Positions 7,584 through 17,122 of a stretch of DNA of 26,423 nt are shown piece by piece. The notes below the pieces were generated by a model. That model was not told the origin of the DNA and searched no databases. It worked only from the letters and a program-made list of their open reading frames with translations. Source of the stretch: Haemophilus parahaemolyticus (GTDB lineage: Bacteria > Pseudomonadota > Gammaproteobacteria > Enterobacterales > Pasteurellaceae); contig NZ_MUXY01000018.1 in the NCBI RefSeq assembly GCF_002015035.1, forward strand, positions 1-26,423, given 5' to 3'. Position 1 is the stretch's first letter; every line of letters begins with the position of its first letter. A program made the translations under genes and the position numbers.

Positions 7584-10500
7584 ATGACCCAATACAAAAC
7601 CATCGCTGAATCCAATAATTTTATCGTTTTAGATCAATATAATAAATTTGTGGAAGAGCCTAATGCTGGTTACCAAACGGAAGGCAGTCTTGAGCGTGAG
7701 TTTATTCGTGATTTACAGGCGCAAGGCTATGAGCATTTACAAGAGCTTAATAATCACTATGAACTGATTAAAAATTTGCGTATTCAATTACAGCGATTAA
7801 ATAATGTGGTTTTCTCTGATGCGGAATGGCATCGTTTTTTAGAGGAATATTTGGATAAACCGAGCGATAGTCTGATTGAGAAAACCCGAAAAATTCACGA
7901 TGATTATATTTATGATTTTGTGTTTGATAATGGACGCATTCAGAATATTTATCTGCTAGATAAGAAAAACCTTGCCAATAATTCTCTGCAAGTCATCAAT
8001 CAATTTGAACAAAGCGGCAGCTATGATAATCGTTATGATGTGACAATTTTGGTAAATGGTTTACCCCTTGTGCATATTGAACTGAAAAAACGTGGCGTGG
8101 CGATTCGTGAAGCCTTTAATCAAATTCATCGTTACAGTAAAGAAAGTTTCAATACAAAAAACTCTCTCTTTAAATTCATTCAAATCTTTGTCATTTCCAA
8201 CGGTACGGATACTCGCTATTTTGCTAATACGACTAAACGCGACAAGAATAGCTACGACTTCACAATGAATTGGGCAACGGCAAAAAACACTTTGATTAAA
8301 GATTTAAAGGATTTTACAGCGACTTTCTTGCAAAAGAATACTTTGCTCAATGTGTTGGTAAATTACTGCGTGTTTGATGTGAGTGATACGTTGTTAATTA
8401 TGCGTCCGTATCAAATTGCCGCCACAGAGCGGATTTTATGGAAAATCAAAAGTTCATATCACGCCAAAAATTGGAGTAACAAAGAAAGTGGTGGCTATAT
8501 TTGGCATACCACAGGTTCAGGTAAAACTCTTACCAGTTTTAAAGCCTCTCGCCTTGCGACTGAACTTGATTTTATTGATAAAGTCTTTTTTGTGGTCGAT
8601 CGTAAAGATTTAGATTACCAAACAATGAAAGAATATCAGCGTTTTTCGCCTGATAGCGTGAATGGCTCGGAAAGTACCGCAGGGCTGAAACGCAATATTG
8701 AAAAAGATGATAACAAAATTATCGTAACCACCATTCAAAAGTTGAATAATTTGATGAAATCGGAAGATAATTTGCCGATTTATCAAAAACAAGTAGTCTT
8801 TATTTTTGATGAAGCCCATCGCTCCCAATTTGGCGAAGCACAAAAAAATCTAAAACGTAAATTCAAAAAATTCTATCAATTTGGTTTTACTGGCACGCCA
8901 ATTTTTCCTGAAAATGCCTTAGGTGCAGAAACCACAGCCAGCGTGTTCGGTACGGAATTGCATTCTTATGTGATAACCGATGCTATTCGTGATGACAAAG
9001 TACTGAAATTCAAGGTCGATTACAACGATGTCCGCCCACAATTTAAAGCCTTAGAAACAGAAAAAGATCCTGAAAAATTGACCGCACTTGAGCAGAAACA
9101 AGCCTTTTTACACCCTGAGCGTATTAAAGAAATCTCACAATACATCCTTAACAATTTTAAACAAAAAACACACCGCTTGAACGCCACAGGTAAAGGCTTT
9201 AATGCAATGTTTGCGGTAAGCAGTGTGGAAGCGGCAAAACGTTATTACGAAACTTTGCAAAATCTACAGTCTGAGCAAGAAAAACCGTTAAAAATTGCCA
9301 CCATTTTCTCTTTTGCGGCAAATGAAGAACAAGATGCGATTGGCGATATTCCAGATGAGACCTTTGAACCTACTGCTCTAAACAGTACAGCAAAAGAATT
9401 TTTAACGAAAGCCATTGATGATTACAATCACTACTTTGGCACGAGTTATGGCGTAGATAGTCAATCATTCCAAAATTACTATCGCGATCTTGCTAAACGT
9501 GTGAAAAATCAGGAAGTGGATTTACTGATTGTGGTCGGAATGTTCTTAACAGGCTTTGATGCCCCTACGTTAAATACGCTTTTCGTGGACAAAAACTTGC
9601 GTTATCACGGATTAATGCAGGCTTTTTCTCGCACCAACCGCATTTATGACACCACTAAAACCTTTGGGAATATCGTCACTTTCCGCGATTTGGAACAAAA
9701 TACCATTGATGCAATCACACTATTTGGCGATAAAAACACGAAGAATATCGTACTAGAGAAAAGCTATGACAGCTATTTTAACGGTGATGACAATCAACGT
9801 GGTTATTTGGAGGTTGTTCAAGAGCTGCAAAATCGCTTTCCTAATCCAACAGAAATCGACACAGAGCAAGATAAAAAAGAGTTTGTAAAATTATTTGGCG
9901 AATATTTACGTATTGAAAATATTTTGCAAAATTACGATGAATTTGCAGCATTGCAAGCCTTACAAGCGGTCGATTTAAATGATCCGATTGCAATGGAGAA
10001 ATTCAAGCAAGTACATTATGTGAATGATGAACAAATTGCCGAAATGCTGAAAGTTCCCACTTTACCAGTAAGAGCGGAGCAAGATTATCGTTCAACTTAT
10101 AATGATATTCGCGATTGGCTACGCCAAAGAAAAGAGGGGAATGATAAAGATAATTCGCCGATAAATTGGGACGATGTCGTATTTGAAGTGGATTTATTAA
10201 AATCTCAAGAAATCAATTTGGATTATATTCTTGCGTTAATTTTCGAACATCATAAGAAAAACCAAGACAAAGAGGTGTTAATTGATGAAATCCGCCGCAC
10301 AGTTCGTTCAAGTTTAGGTAACCGTGCGAAAGAGAGCTTGATTGTCGATTTTATCAACCAAACAAATTTAGATGATATTCCCGATAAAGCGAGCTTGATT
10401 GATGCCTTTTTCCTTTTTGCCCAGAAAGAGCAACAAAAAGAAGCAGAAACCTTAATTCAAGAAGAAAATTTGAATGTCGATGCAGCAAAACGCTATATCA

Positions 10501-10667
10501 GCACTTCATTAAAACGAGAATATGCCAGTGAAAACGGCACGGCATTAAATGAAGTTCTCCCGAAAATGAGCCCGCTTAATCCGCAATATCTCACTAAAAA
10601 ACAGACGATTTTCCAAAAAATTGCTGCATTTGTAGAGAAATTTAAAGGGGTTGGGGGAAAGATTTAG
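7584..10667 (+). CDS. hsdR: Type I restriction endonuclease subunit HsdR
   Basis: HsdR is the ATP-driven translocase and nuclease of the restriction complex; two copies join M2S. The protein has 1027 residues (EcoR124I HsdR 1038). The N-terminal PD-(D/E)xK nuclease has D152 and E166-L-K168 in VHIELKK, each one residue from the EcoR124I positions. Helicase motifs follow: Walker A TGSGKT (310-315), DEAH (409-412), FTGTP (motif III region, about 435), and [13 protein letters not shown] (motif VI, about 680). The last 250 residues are the helical HsdM-binding region. The AAGGAG ribosome-binding site is strong. The gene appears intact, so restriction should be active. It contains one Hin-type and one Apl-type uptake core. 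A bidirectional terminator follows. Confidence 0.97.
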   Translation: MTQYKTIAESNNFIVLDQYNKFVEEPNAGYQTEGSLEREFIRDLQAQGYEHLQELNNHYELIKNLRIQLQRLNNVVFSDAEWHRFLEEYLDKPSDSLIEKTRKIHDDYIYDFVFDNGRIQNIYLLDKKNLANNSLQVINQFEQSGSYDNRYDVTILVNGLPLVHIELKKRGVAIREAFNQIHRYSKESFNTKNSLFKFIQIFVISNGTDTRYFANTTKRDKNSYDFTMNWATAKNTLIKDLKDFTATFLQKNTLLNVLVNYCVFDVSDTLLIMRPYQIAATERILWKIKSSYHAKNWSNKESGGYIWHTTGSGKTLTSFKASRLATELDFIDKVFFVVDRKDLDYQTMKEYQRFSPDSVNGSESTAGLKRNIEKDDNKIIVTTIQKLNNLMKSEDNLPIYQKQVVFIFDEAHRSQFGEAQKNLKRKFKKFYQFGFTGTPIFPENALGAETTASVFGTELHSYVITDAIRDDKVLKFKVDYNDVRPQFKALETEKDPEKLTALEQKQAFLHPERIKEISQYILNNFKQKTHRLNATGKGFNAMFAVSSVEAAKRYYETLQNLQSEQEKPLKIATIFSFAANEEQDAIGDIPDETFEPTALNSTAKEFLTKAIDDYNHYFGTSYGVDSQSFQNYYRDLAKRVKNQEVDLLIVVGMFLTGFDAPTLNTLFVDKNLRYHGLMQAFSRTNRIYDTTKTFGNIVTFRDLEQNTIDAITLFGDKNTKNIVLEKSYDSYFNGDDNQRGYLEVVQELQNRFPNPTEIDTEQDKKEFVKLFGEYLRIENILQNYDEFAALQALQAVDLNDPIAMEKFKQVHYVNDEQIAEMLKVPTLPVRAEQDYRSTYNDIRDWLRQRKEGNDKDNSPINWDDVVFEVDLLKSQEINLDYILALIFEHHKKNQDKEVLIDEIRRTVRSSLGNRAKESLIVDFINQTNLDDIPDKASLIDAFFLFAQKEQQKEAETLIQEENLNVDAAKRYISTSLKREYASENGTALNEVLPKMSPLNPQYLTKKQTIFQKIAAFVEKFKGVGGKI
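9081..9089. other. Hin-type DNA uptake signal core in hsdR
   Basis: ACCGCACTT; the minus strand reads AAGTGCGGTCAATTTTT, which agrees with the extended H. influenzae-type uptake consensus, not the Apl type. Confidence 0.8.
9962..9970. other. Apl-type DNA uptake signal core in hsdR
   Basis: ACAAGCGGT followed by CGATTTAA. It is a perfect core of the type found in the housekeeping genes of this window. Confidence 0.75.
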
Positions 10668-10675
10668 TAAGATAA

Positions 10676-10706
10676 AAATAAGAGGCTAATCGCCTCTTAT
10701 TTTATT
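10676..10706. terminator. Bidirectional terminator between hsdR and holB
   Basis: Stem ATAAGAGGC/GCCTCTTAT (10678-10686 with 10692-10700) has TTTATTT on the plus side and TTTTTATC on the minus side. It can end both the hsd island and the convergent holB operon. Confidence 0.85.
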
Positions 10707-10716
10707 TCATCTCTCA

Positions 10717-11712
10717 TTAAAACACCTCTAACACCAATCTCGTTAGCCCATTCGCCAACATCAACTCAATGTTTACTGCATTGATTTCATTGATGTTTTT
10801 TTCAGTCTCACACAAGATATCGTAACCTTTGAGAAGTTGTTGAGCGGAAAGGGCATCGCTGAATAGCCAGATGCCTTTGTCTAAATCGTGATTTACCCAG
10901 CCTGTAGTCATGCCCATTTTGGCTTTGAGTGCATCGCTGAAAAAGCTTTGCAACCATTCCAGTTGCATCTGTACTTGTTCTTTTTCAAACTGGCTGAGTA
11001 GCAAAAATGGATCTCGGTTTTTGTAGAAACGCCAGAAGGTTTGCAAAAAGGTTTTGCGGGCAGATAAGCGGTCGTTTTCTAAGAAAGTTTTGCAAATTAA
11101 CGGACGACCGTGGCATAAACGCAAGGCGGTTTCGATGTCAGTTTCACTAAATTGCGGGCAATGCATTTGCAACCATTGCAATGCAATTGGCATTTCGGGA
11201 GCGTGCAATACCCACGTTTGACAACGGCTTTGAATGGTTGCCATCATCGGAGCTTGCAAATCAGTTTCCAGCAAAAAATAAACGCCTTCGTGCGGTTCTT
11301 CTAAGGTTTTCAGCAACGCATTGCAACTCGCTTCGGTCAGCCTTTCTGCTTGCCGAATATAAACCACCACATTGCCTTCTTGTTGAGCGAAGCGTTGCAA
11401 AGTCGCCAACACATCACGCACCTGATCGACACCAATATCTCTATTTTCAATCGGTTCAAGCTGGTGAAAATCGGGGTGGTTGCCACTTTGTGCTAACAGG
11501 CAACTTTTGCATTGATGGCAAGGCTCATTGCCATTTTTATTCTGGCAAAGCAACCAATGGGCAAAATGGCGAATCAATACCTCACTGCCCAAACCTGCTT
11601 CGGTTTTGAACAATAAGGCGTGATGCCCTCGCCCTTGGCTGAAAGGCTGGGTGATGGACGAATAAATTACTTGTTGCCACGGGTAGAGCGGCTGAAGAGA
11701 AATCACGGTCAT
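10717..11712 (-). CDS. holB: DNA polymerase III subunit delta' HolB
   Basis: HolB is the delta' subunit of the clamp loader that places the sliding clamp on DNA. The 331-residue length matches E. coli (334). It has an AAA+ fold with a P-loop region that is degenerate (TEAGLGSEV, about 37-45), as expected for delta', and four zinc-binding cysteines at C56, C65, C68 and C71. An SRC motif in TIQSRCQTW (about residue 165) matches the sensor 1 region of clamp loaders. Its ATG overlaps the tmk stop by four bases (ATGA), so the two are translationally coupled. It is the last gene of the mltG-tmk-holB operon. Confidence 0.95.
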   Translation of the reverse strand: MTVISLQPLYPWQQVIYSSITQPFSQGRGHHALLFKTEAGLGSEVLIRHFAHWLLCQNKNGNEPCHQCKSCLLAQSGNHPDFHQLEPIENRDIGVDQVRDVLATLQRFAQQEGNVVVYIRQAERLTEASCNALLKTLEEPHEGVYFLLETDLQAPMMATIQSRCQTWVLHAPEMPIALQWLQMHCPQFSETDIETALRLCHGRPLICKTFLENDRLSARKTFLQTFWRFYKNRDPFLLLSQFEKEQVQMQLEWLQSFFSDALKAKMGMTTGWVNHDLDKGIWLFSDALSAQQLLKGYDILCETEKNINEINAVNIELMLANGLTRLVLEVF

Positions 11713-12341
11713 TTTGCTTTTTTCACGAAATTTTCGACCGCTTGTTTGATGTCAGCAGTCACTTTTTCTAGCGGCTGCTCGGCATCAATAATCACCGCTT
11801 TGTCGTTGTTTTGGGTCAGTTCCAAATAGCGTTGATGGGTACGATAAAAGAAATCTAGGCTCTGTTGCTCGATACGATCCAACTCACCACGTCCACGCAC
11901 ACGCTCCAAGCCAACCACAGGATCAATGTCCAAATAGATCGTTAAATCTGGCTCAAAATCGCCCAACACTGTACGTTTTAGGTTATCTAAAATCTTGCGA
12001 TCAATCTTTCGACCACCCCCTTGATAGGCTTGCGATGACATATCGTGACGATCGCCTAGCACCCATTTTCCTTCGGCAAGAGCAGGTTTGATCACATTTT
12101 CCACTAGCTGCACACGTGCCGCATAAAGCATCAATAATTCGGCTTTATCAGTAATCGGCTCTTCCAAATCGTGCTTAATTAAATAGCGTAATTTCTCCGC
12201 CAATGGTGTGCCACCTGGTTCGCGGGTTAATACCACATCTTTAATACCTAATTCTTCCAATTTTGCTAATACAGCTTGATGAGCAGTGGATTTTCCCGCT
12301 CCTTCTAAGCCTTCTAGCACGATAAATTTACCCCGTATCAT
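11709..12341 (-). CDS. tmk: Thymidylate kinase
   Basis: Tmk phosphorylates dTMP to dTDP for DNA synthesis. The 210-residue protein has the P-loop GLEGAGKST (11-19), the DR(H) nucleotide motif in [18 protein letters not shown] with the LID glycines, and the usual family length. It overlaps mltG upstream and holB downstream by four bases each, a tight operon that is also found in E. coli (yceG-tmk-holB). A perfect Apl-type uptake core lies near its 3' end. Confidence 0.97.
   Translation of the reverse strand: MIRGKFIVLEGLEGAGKSTAHQAVLAKLEELGIKDVVLTREPGGTPLAEKLRYLIKHDLEEPITDKAELLMLYAARVQLVENVIKPALAEGKWVLGDRHDMSSQAYQGGGRKIDRKILDNLKRTVLGDFEPDLTIYLDIDPVVGLERVRGRGELDRIEQQSLDFFYRTHQRYLELTQNNDKAVIIDAEQPLEKVTADIKQAVENFVKKAK
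11737..11745. other. Apl-type DNA uptake signal core in tmk
   Basis: ACCGCTTGT; the minus strand reads ACAAGCGGTCGAAAATTT, in good agreement with the extended Apl-type sequence. Confidence 0.8.
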
Positions 12342-13381
12342 TTTGTTCCTTCCGTTGTTTGTTTACGCTCACGCTCAATTTTACGCCATTCTTTCACCGC
12401 TTGGTTATGTTCATTGAGTGAGCGGCTAAATTTATGTCCGCCCGTACCATCGGCAACAAAGAAAAAGTAAGGCGTGCTGTCGGGCTGCGAAACCGCTTTT
12501 AATGCCGCTTCACTTGGCATTGCAATGGGTGTTGGCGGTAAACCATCGATAACGTAAGTGTTGTAAGGCGTCGCTTCCTGCAAGTCTTTTTTGTAGATTT
12601 TGCCATTATAACGCTCACCCAAGCCGTAAATCACAGTCGGGTCAGTTTCTAATTTCCAACCTTGTTTTAAACGGTTCACAAACACAGAGGCAACTTGAGG
12701 ACGTTCATTTGCCACACCAGTCTCTTTTTCCACAATGGAAGCCAAAATCAACATCTCATACGGGTTTGCAAGCGGTAGATTTTCCACCCGATTTTGCCAA
12801 GCATCGTCTAATGCTTTTTGTTGCTTTTGATAAGCTCGATTTAATAGTTCAAAATCAGTGGAATAAGGCACGTAGTTGTAGGTATCAGGTGAAATCCAAC
12901 CTTCCAATTTTTCTGAAGAGAGACCAAGCATTTTTGCAATTTCTGCTTCGCTTTTGCCCGTTAAGGTTTGCTCCAAATAGCTCGCCTTTTCTAGCTGCTC
13001 GCGGAAGGTTTTGAAGGTTTTGCCCTCAATAAACTTCACATTGAGTTGCACTTCCTTACCCAAATTAAGATGTTTAAGTAAATCTTCAACAGTTTTTAAA
13101 CCATTCAGCGAATATACTCCTGCTTTGAAGTGAGAAAGTTCAGGATGTAATCGAATTAAATAAGGTAACAGAGCTACATCAGCGTGCTGTACGATGCCTT
13201 GCTCTTCCAGTTGTTTCGCTAATTTCTGGCTAGATGTGCCTTTTTCGACAATAAAAAATTGATCAGCGTGAACAATGAGCGGATGGCTGGCTAAATCAGT
13301 AATTTTTTTATAGCCGTAACCCAATGCACCTGCAGTCACTACCGCAAGCATGCCAAGAGAAAGAAGCGTTTTTTTTAACAT
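12338..13381 (-). CDS. mltG: Endolytic murein transglycosylase MltG (YceG)
   Basis: MltG is an inner-membrane lytic transglycosylase that cuts nascent glycan strands and is thought to end their growth. The 347-residue protein has one N-terminal membrane helix (about residues 5-25), a LysM-like region (about 40-100) and the YceG catalytic domain. The catalytic glutamate sits in ASIVEKETG and counts as E218, the same number as in E. coli. Other conserved parts are [10 protein letters not shown] and [14 protein letters not shown]. Its start lies two bases after the stop of the secreted OB-fold gene; the ribosome-binding site is weak, so coupling is likely. Confidence 0.95.
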   Translation of the reverse strand: MLKKTLLSLGMLAVVTAGALGYGYKKITDLASHPLIVHADQFFIVEKGTSSQKLAKQLEEQGIVQHADVALLPYLIRLHPELSHFKAGVYSLNGLKTVEDLLKHLNLGKEVQLNVKFIEGKTFKTFREQLEKASYLEQTLTGKSEAEIAKMLGLSSEKLEGWISPDTYNYVPYSTDFELLNRAYQKQQKALDDAWQNRVENLPLANPYEMLILASIVEKETGVANERPQVASVFVNRLKQGWKLETDPTVIYGLGERYNGKIYKKDLQEATPYNTYVIDGLPPTPIAMPSEAALKAVSQPDSTPYFFFVADGTGGHKFSRSLNEHNQAVKEWRKIERERKQTTEGTK

Positions 13382-13383
13382 AA

Positions 13384-13746
13384 TTATTTTGTAAAACGTA
13401 ATAAATCAGTAGCAGTCAGAACAATTTGAGGCTTCCCCTTATATTCCGAAACGTACCCTTTAGCACAAAGATATTTATTTTGTAACATATTCAAATTTCC
13501 AAACTTATTTAAAAATGGAAGCCTATTTTCAGCCCAAATTAAAAAAGTCACCTTTTGATTTGGATAAATGCCGCCAAGATTAAAATACGTCGCTTTTGCT
13601 GTAGATTTTACTTGTTTTACTAAACCACACACAGTGACATCATGATAAAGATAGGCTGAAACTTCATTTTCGGAAATAATTTTAGATTCTAAACCTAATG
13701 CTGAAACTGAAAAAAATAGTAAGAAAGTGACTAACCATTTTTTCAT
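13384..13746 (-). CDS. Small secreted OB-fold-like protein, function unknown
   Basis: A longer frame begins at 13806, but the start at 13746 ([12 protein letters not shown]) is preferred because GGGAG precedes it and it yields a good signal peptide (residues 1-18, cut near SALG). The mature part of about 100 residues reads like the single OB-fold proteins found alone or beside secreted nucleases: [26 protein letters not shown], then [18 protein letters not shown]. Two cysteines (C40, C94) could form a disulfide in the periplasm. It sits two bases upstream of mltG, so it is likely to be co-transcribed with the mltG-tmk-holB operon. The ligand is unknown; family membership is by pattern only. 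Confidence 0.7.
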   Translation of the reverse strand: MKKWLVTFLLFFSVSALGLESKIISENEVSAYLYHDVTVCGLVKQVKSTAKATYFNLGGIYPNQKVTFLIWAENRLPFLNKFGNLNMLQNKYLCAKGYVSEYKGKPQIVLTATDLLRFTK

Positions 13747-13862
13747 TCTATTAATCTCCCTTTTATCATTAACCAATGAGGAAGGAATTCTACTATAAGC
13801 ACACAAAAGAAAAAATAAAATCTAATGATTTAATTGGTTGATAAAATAAATAAAAACTAGAG

Positions 13863-13938
13863 TGGTGGGTCGTGAAGGATTCGAACCTTCGACCAACGGA
13901 TTAAAAGTCCGCTGCTCTACCGACTGAGCTAACGACCC
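13863..13938 (-). tRNA. tRNA-Lys (UUU), copy 3 of 3
   Basis: 76 bases including an encoded CCA. Acceptor GGGTCGT pairs with ACGACCC, the anticodon loop is CTTTTAA with anticodon TTT, and the T arm holds GGTTCGAATCC. It is identical to the two copies upstream. No clear terminator follows, so the transcript may continue into the OB-fold/mltG operon. Confidence 0.97.
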
Positions 13939-13957
13939 AAAAGGATGTGTTCTAAAG

Positions 13958-14033
13958 TGGTGGGTCGTGAAGGATTCGAACCTTCGACCAACGGATTAAA
14001 AGTCCGCTGCTCTACCGACTGAGCTAACGACCC
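13958..14033 (-). tRNA. tRNA-Lys (UUU), copy 2 of 3
   Basis: Same 76-base sequence as its neighbours, anticodon TTT, encoded CCA. Separated from copy 3 by 19 bases and from copy 1 by 23 bases; the spacers differ, so the copies look like an old array kept identical by gene conversion. Confidence 0.97.
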
Positions 14034-14056
14034 TTTAGAGAGTTGAACAGTTTAAG

Positions 14057-14132
14057 TGGTGGGTCGTGAAGGATTCGAACCTTCGACCAACGGATTAAAA
14101 GTCCGCTGCTCTACCGACTGAGCTAACGACCC
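14057..14132 (-). tRNA. tRNA-Lys (UUU), copy 1 of 3
   Basis: First copy of the array, nearest the promoter. Same sequence, anticodon TTT and encoded CCA. tRNA-Lys(UUU) is the substrate of PrrC-type nucleases such as the one at 6125-7279. Confidence 0.97.
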
Positions 14133-14155
14133 TTAATACTGCGTAACGAGGGCAT

Positions 14156-14183
14156 ATGTTACTATTTTTTTTTACAAGATCAA
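14156..14183 (-). promoter_or_regulatory. Likely promoter of the tRNA-Lys array
   Basis: On the minus strand TTGATC (14183-14178) and TAACAT (14161-14156) are 16 bases apart, with an A-rich spacer and a GC-containing stretch (GCCCTCG) after the -10, as in stable-RNA promoters. The first tRNA begins about 25 bases on. Confidence 0.55.
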
Positions 14184-14235
14184 CACTTTTTTCGCCATTT
14201 TTGTTTGATTGTATGCTTTATAAACTATCTAGCGA

Positions 14236-14268
14236 AAAATGAAGCGATAAGATTTCTCTTATCGCTTC
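14236..14268 (-). terminator. Terminator of the glnB-lspA-ispH-sdhE operon
   Basis: Perfect 12-bp stem GAAGCGATAAGA/TCTTATCGCTTC (14241-14252 with 14257-14268), four-base loop, followed on the minus strand by ATTTTTCG. It begins four bases after the sdhE stop. Confidence 0.9.
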
Positions 14269-14272
14269 TCTA

Positions 14273-14521
14273 TTATTTCTCAATCTTACTTCTCATCAAC
14301 TCAATCACATTGGTAATTGCCTGCGTTGGGGCAGGAAGTTGGTGCATTACCCAACGGAACAATTCAGGATCTGGGTAAGTGAGCATTTCAGCGAATGCCT
14401 GTTGTTCGGCTTCAGTGAGGCTGTTGAAATGGTTTTGGTAGAACGGCATAATCATTTTATCCAGTTCACGCATCCCACGGCGGCACGCCCATTCCAGTTT
14501 AAAGCGGTTAATTTCTGCCAT
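14273..14521 (-). CDS. sdhE: FAD assembly factor SdhE (YgfY family)
   Basis: SdhE helps attach FAD covalently to the flavoprotein subunit of succinate dehydrogenase and fumarate reductase. The 82-residue, all-helical protein has the hallmark RGxxE motif at R15-G16-M17-R18-E19 in WACRRGMRELD, followed by the conserved MPFY and DPELFRWVM segments, all close to E. coli SdhE (88 residues). It starts 11 bases after ispH and ends the operon. In E. coli sdhE is paired with ygfX, which is absent here. Confidence 0.93.
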   Translation of the reverse strand: MAEINRFKLEWACRRGMRELDKMIMPFYQNHFNSLTEAEQQAFAEMLTYPDPELFRWVMHQLPAPTQAITNVIELMRSKIEK

Positions 14522-14532
14522 AATTTTACATC

Positions 14533-15477
14533 CTATTGCACTTCGTTAATTCGTAATTCTTTTGGCACTTCGAAGAACATATTTTCTTCCAAGCCTTCCA
14601 AATTTGCCACTTCCGTCACGCCAAGCCCTTTTAAGTGTAAAATCACCGATTGCACTAATACCTCAGGTGCGGAAGCCCCTGCGGTAATGCCAATGGTTTC
14701 GACTCCCTCTAGCCAGCTTGCATCAATATCTTCTGGCCCGTCAATTAAGCGTGATTGCACGCCCATACGGCTTGCTAATTCCGCCAAGCGGTTGGAATTT
14801 GAAGAGTTTTTCGAACCAATCACCAACACCAGTTGCGACTGTTTCGCCAATTCACGCACCGCTTGTTGGCGATTGGTAGTCGCATAACAAATATCATTCT
14901 TACGCGGACCTTGAATCGCAGGGTATTTCTCTTTCAACGCCTCAATCACACCGCTCGTGTCATCAATCGAGAGCGTAGTTTGGGTCATAAAGGTTAGCTC
15001 ATCTTGGTTCGAAACAGGCAAGTTGGCAATATCTTCAACGGATTCCACCAAATAGATGCCACCCTCTTCGTTATCATACTGCCCCATTGTGCCCAACACT
15101 TCAGGGTGACCTTCGTGCCCAATTAAAATCGCTTTTGTCCCTTTGCGGCTAGCACGTGCCACTTGCATATGCACTTTCGTTACCAGCGGACACGTTGCAT
15201 CAAACACTTTCAAGCCTCGACGTTTTGCCTCATGGCGAACTGCTTGAGAAACGCCGTGGGCAGAGAAAATCACAATTGCATCATCAGGCACTTCATCCAA
15301 CTCTTCCACGAAAATCGCCCCTTTTGCTTTCAAACCGTCCACTACAAAGCGGTTGTGTACCACTTCGTGACGCACATAAATCGGTGCACCATGAATTTCC
15401 AATGCAAGTTCGACAATCGAAATTGCACGATCTACACCTGCACAAAACCCTCTAGGGTTGGCTAATAAAATCTTCAT
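14533..15477 (-). CDS. ispH: 4-hydroxy-3-methylbut-2-enyl diphosphate reductase IspH
   Basis: IspH performs the last step of the MEP isoprenoid pathway, reducing HMBPP to IPP and DMAPP with a [4Fe-4S] cluster. The 314-residue protein keeps the three cluster cysteines at C12 (GFCAGV), C96 (DATCPLV) and C197 (NDICYAT), the E. coli numbers. The TQTTLS motif lies near residue 167 and SSNSNRL near 225. Its ATG abuts the lspA stop, an lspA-ispH pair also seen in E. coli. A perfect Apl-type uptake core lies at 14858-14866. Confidence 0.97.
   Translation of the reverse strand: MKILLANPRGFCAGVDRAISIVELALEIHGAPIYVRHEVVHNRFVVDGLKAKGAIFVEELDEVPDDAIVIFSAHGVSQAVRHEAKRRGLKVFDATCPLVTKVHMQVARASRKGTKAILIGHEGHPEVLGTMGQYDNEEGGIYLVESVEDIANLPVSNQDELTFMTQTTLSIDDTSGVIEALKEKYPAIQGPRKNDICYATTNRQQAVRELAKQSQLVLVIGSKNSSNSNRLAELASRMGVQSRLIDGPEDIDASWLEGVETIGITAGASAPEVLVQSVILHLKGLGVTEVANLEGLEENMFFEVPKELRINEVQ
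14858..14866. other. Apl-type DNA uptake signal core in ispH
   Basis: ACCGCTTGT, reverse complement of ACAAGCGGT; the flanks are less A/T-rich than in the other copies. Confidence 0.6.
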
Positions 15478-16038
15478 TTAATCATTCTTCTTGTTTTTCT
15501 TTTCAAAAAATGCGGCTAACACCAACAAGCCTGCCCCCATAGAAATAGCAATATCCGCCACATTAAACGTCGCAAAGTGATAGCCGTCCCAATTCCAATA
15601 AAAATCCAAGAAATCCACCACATAACCTTGGCAAACATTTAAGCGGTTGTAAGGTTCATCAGGCGTAAAACTGAGTAAACTACACTTATCCACGGCACGG
15701 TCAATCGCATTGCCTAGTGCACCGCCAATAATCAGCGAATAGGCAATATTTTCCCATTTTTTGACCGCTTGCGTTTCTTTACTGCGATAAAGCATCACCG
15801 TTAATGCGGCAGAAATCACCACCGCCAAGCCTAAAAAGAAATAGGTTTGCCAACCATCGTGATCGGCTAAAAAGCTAAACGCTGCCCCGTAGTTACGTGC
15901 ATAAGTAAGGTTAAAAATCGGCAACACATTCACGCTTTCATAAAAGCGGAAATTCGTAATAACCACATATTTTGACCACAAATCGCCCATAATGACGACT
16001 AAACTCAGCCACAACCACGCTAATCCTGTTTTTTTCAT
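15478..16038 (-). CDS. lspA: Lipoprotein signal peptidase LspA, with an inserted loop
   Basis: LspA is an inner-membrane aspartic protease that cuts the signal peptide of prolipoproteins after Lgt has added diacylglycerol. Four membrane helices are visible (about 7-24, 66-84, 98-113, 158-177), and the catalytic pair is D113 (GNAIDR) and D162 (NVADIA). The protein has 186 residues against 164 in E. coli. The distance between the two aspartates is 49 residues rather than 27, owing to a 22-residue insertion (about 117-138) that carries C119 and C136. That segment should lie on the periplasmic side. It sits between glnB (3-base gap) and ispH (0-base gap). Confidence 0.95.
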   Translation of the reverse strand: MKKTGLAWLWLSLVVIMGDLWSKYVVITNFRFYESVNVLPIFNLTYARNYGAAFSFLADHDGWQTYFFLGLAVVISAALTVMLYRSKETQAVKKWENIAYSLIIGGALGNAIDRAVDKCSLLSFTPDEPYNRLNVCQGYVVDFLDFYWNWDGYHFATFNVADIAISMGAGLLVLAAFFEKKNKKND

Positions 16039-16041
16039 CGA

Positions 16042-16467
<426 letters not shown>

Positions 16468-16549
16468 TTATGGTATTCCTTGATGATAGGGGTAGAATCC
16501 TGACCAATTTAGTTGGTTATTGTTTACTTTTTATTTAAGAGGATTACCT

Positions 16550-17041
16550 ATGTCTTTTGAAATTACTGCTTTTAGTACCTGTCCTTTAGGTGAAATCATT
16601 GACTACATTCTGCCTAATTTCCACCAAAAACACCGCTTAGAATTGCCTGTGTTAATTGAATTAGCAGAAAAAGTGGAAAATCGCCATGCTGATCACCCTG
16701 CTTGTCCGAAAGGCTTGGCAGAAGTGATCCGCAAAGTGTATGACGACCTCACGATGCATATGATGAAAGAAGAGCAAGTGCTTTTCCCACTTATCAACTC
16801 TGGTCGTGGACCAATGGCAGCTGCGCCAATTTCAGTAATGGAAGCCGAACACGCGGAAGCACACAACGACTTGGAAGATATTGCTGCTTTAACGCACAAT
16901 TTCACGCTACCAGAAGGTGCTTGCACCAGCTGGACGAATCTCTACAACGGCTTAAAAACCTTCGCGACTGATTTAACTAACCACACCGAATTGGAAAATG
17001 AGGTGTTGTTTGTCAGAGCACTGAGAGGTGATCAAGCTTAA
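16550..17041 (+). CDS. Short YtfE/DnrN-type di-iron protein (hemerythrin-like)
   Basis: YtfE (RIC) is a non-heme di-iron protein linked to repair of iron-sulfur clusters under nitrosative or oxidative stress. From the ATG at 16550, which follows AAGAGGA, the protein has 163 residues. All seven iron ligands of E. coli YtfE are found, each exactly 59 positions earlier: H25, H46, H70, E74, H101, H145 and E149. What is missing is the N-terminal ScdA_N domain (about 60 residues with a CC motif). A short leftover, CPLGEIIDYI, opens the protein. The 80 bases upstream cannot encode the missing domain. It is monocistronic and divergent from glnB. I saw no NsrR-type or FNR-type operator. Confidence 0.88.
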   Translation: MSFEITAFSTCPLGEIIDYILPNFHQKHRLELPVLIELAEKVENRHADHPACPKGLAEVIRKVYDDLTMHMMKEEQVLFPLINSGRGPMAAAPISVMEAEHAEAHNDLEDIAALTHNFTLPEGACTSWTNLYNGLKTFATDLTNHTELENEVLFVRALRGDQA

Positions 17042-17061
17042 TTACCAAAATATATACAACA

Positions 17062-17104
17062 AAAAAATCTGCATTTAGATTCCTCTAAAATGCAGATTTT
17101 TTAT
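17062..17104. terminator. Bidirectional terminator between the YtfE-type gene and lgt
   Basis: AAATCTGCATTTAGA (17065-17079) pairs with TCTAAAATGCAGATTT (17084-17099) with one bulge. A T-run follows on the plus side and a mirrored run on the minus side, which suits the two convergent genes. Confidence 0.85.
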
Positions 17105-17122
17105 CAATGAATAAGCCTAATG

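Noticed and set aside
13747..13806. Longer start of the secreted OB-fold protein
   Set aside because: It would bury the signal peptide behind 20 extra residues; the start at 13746 has a ribosome-binding site and a clean signal sequence.
16502..16517. Small palindrome ACCAA-5-TTGGT upstream of the YtfE-type gene as an operator
   Set aside because: Arms of five bases are common by chance and match neither the NsrR nor the FNR site.
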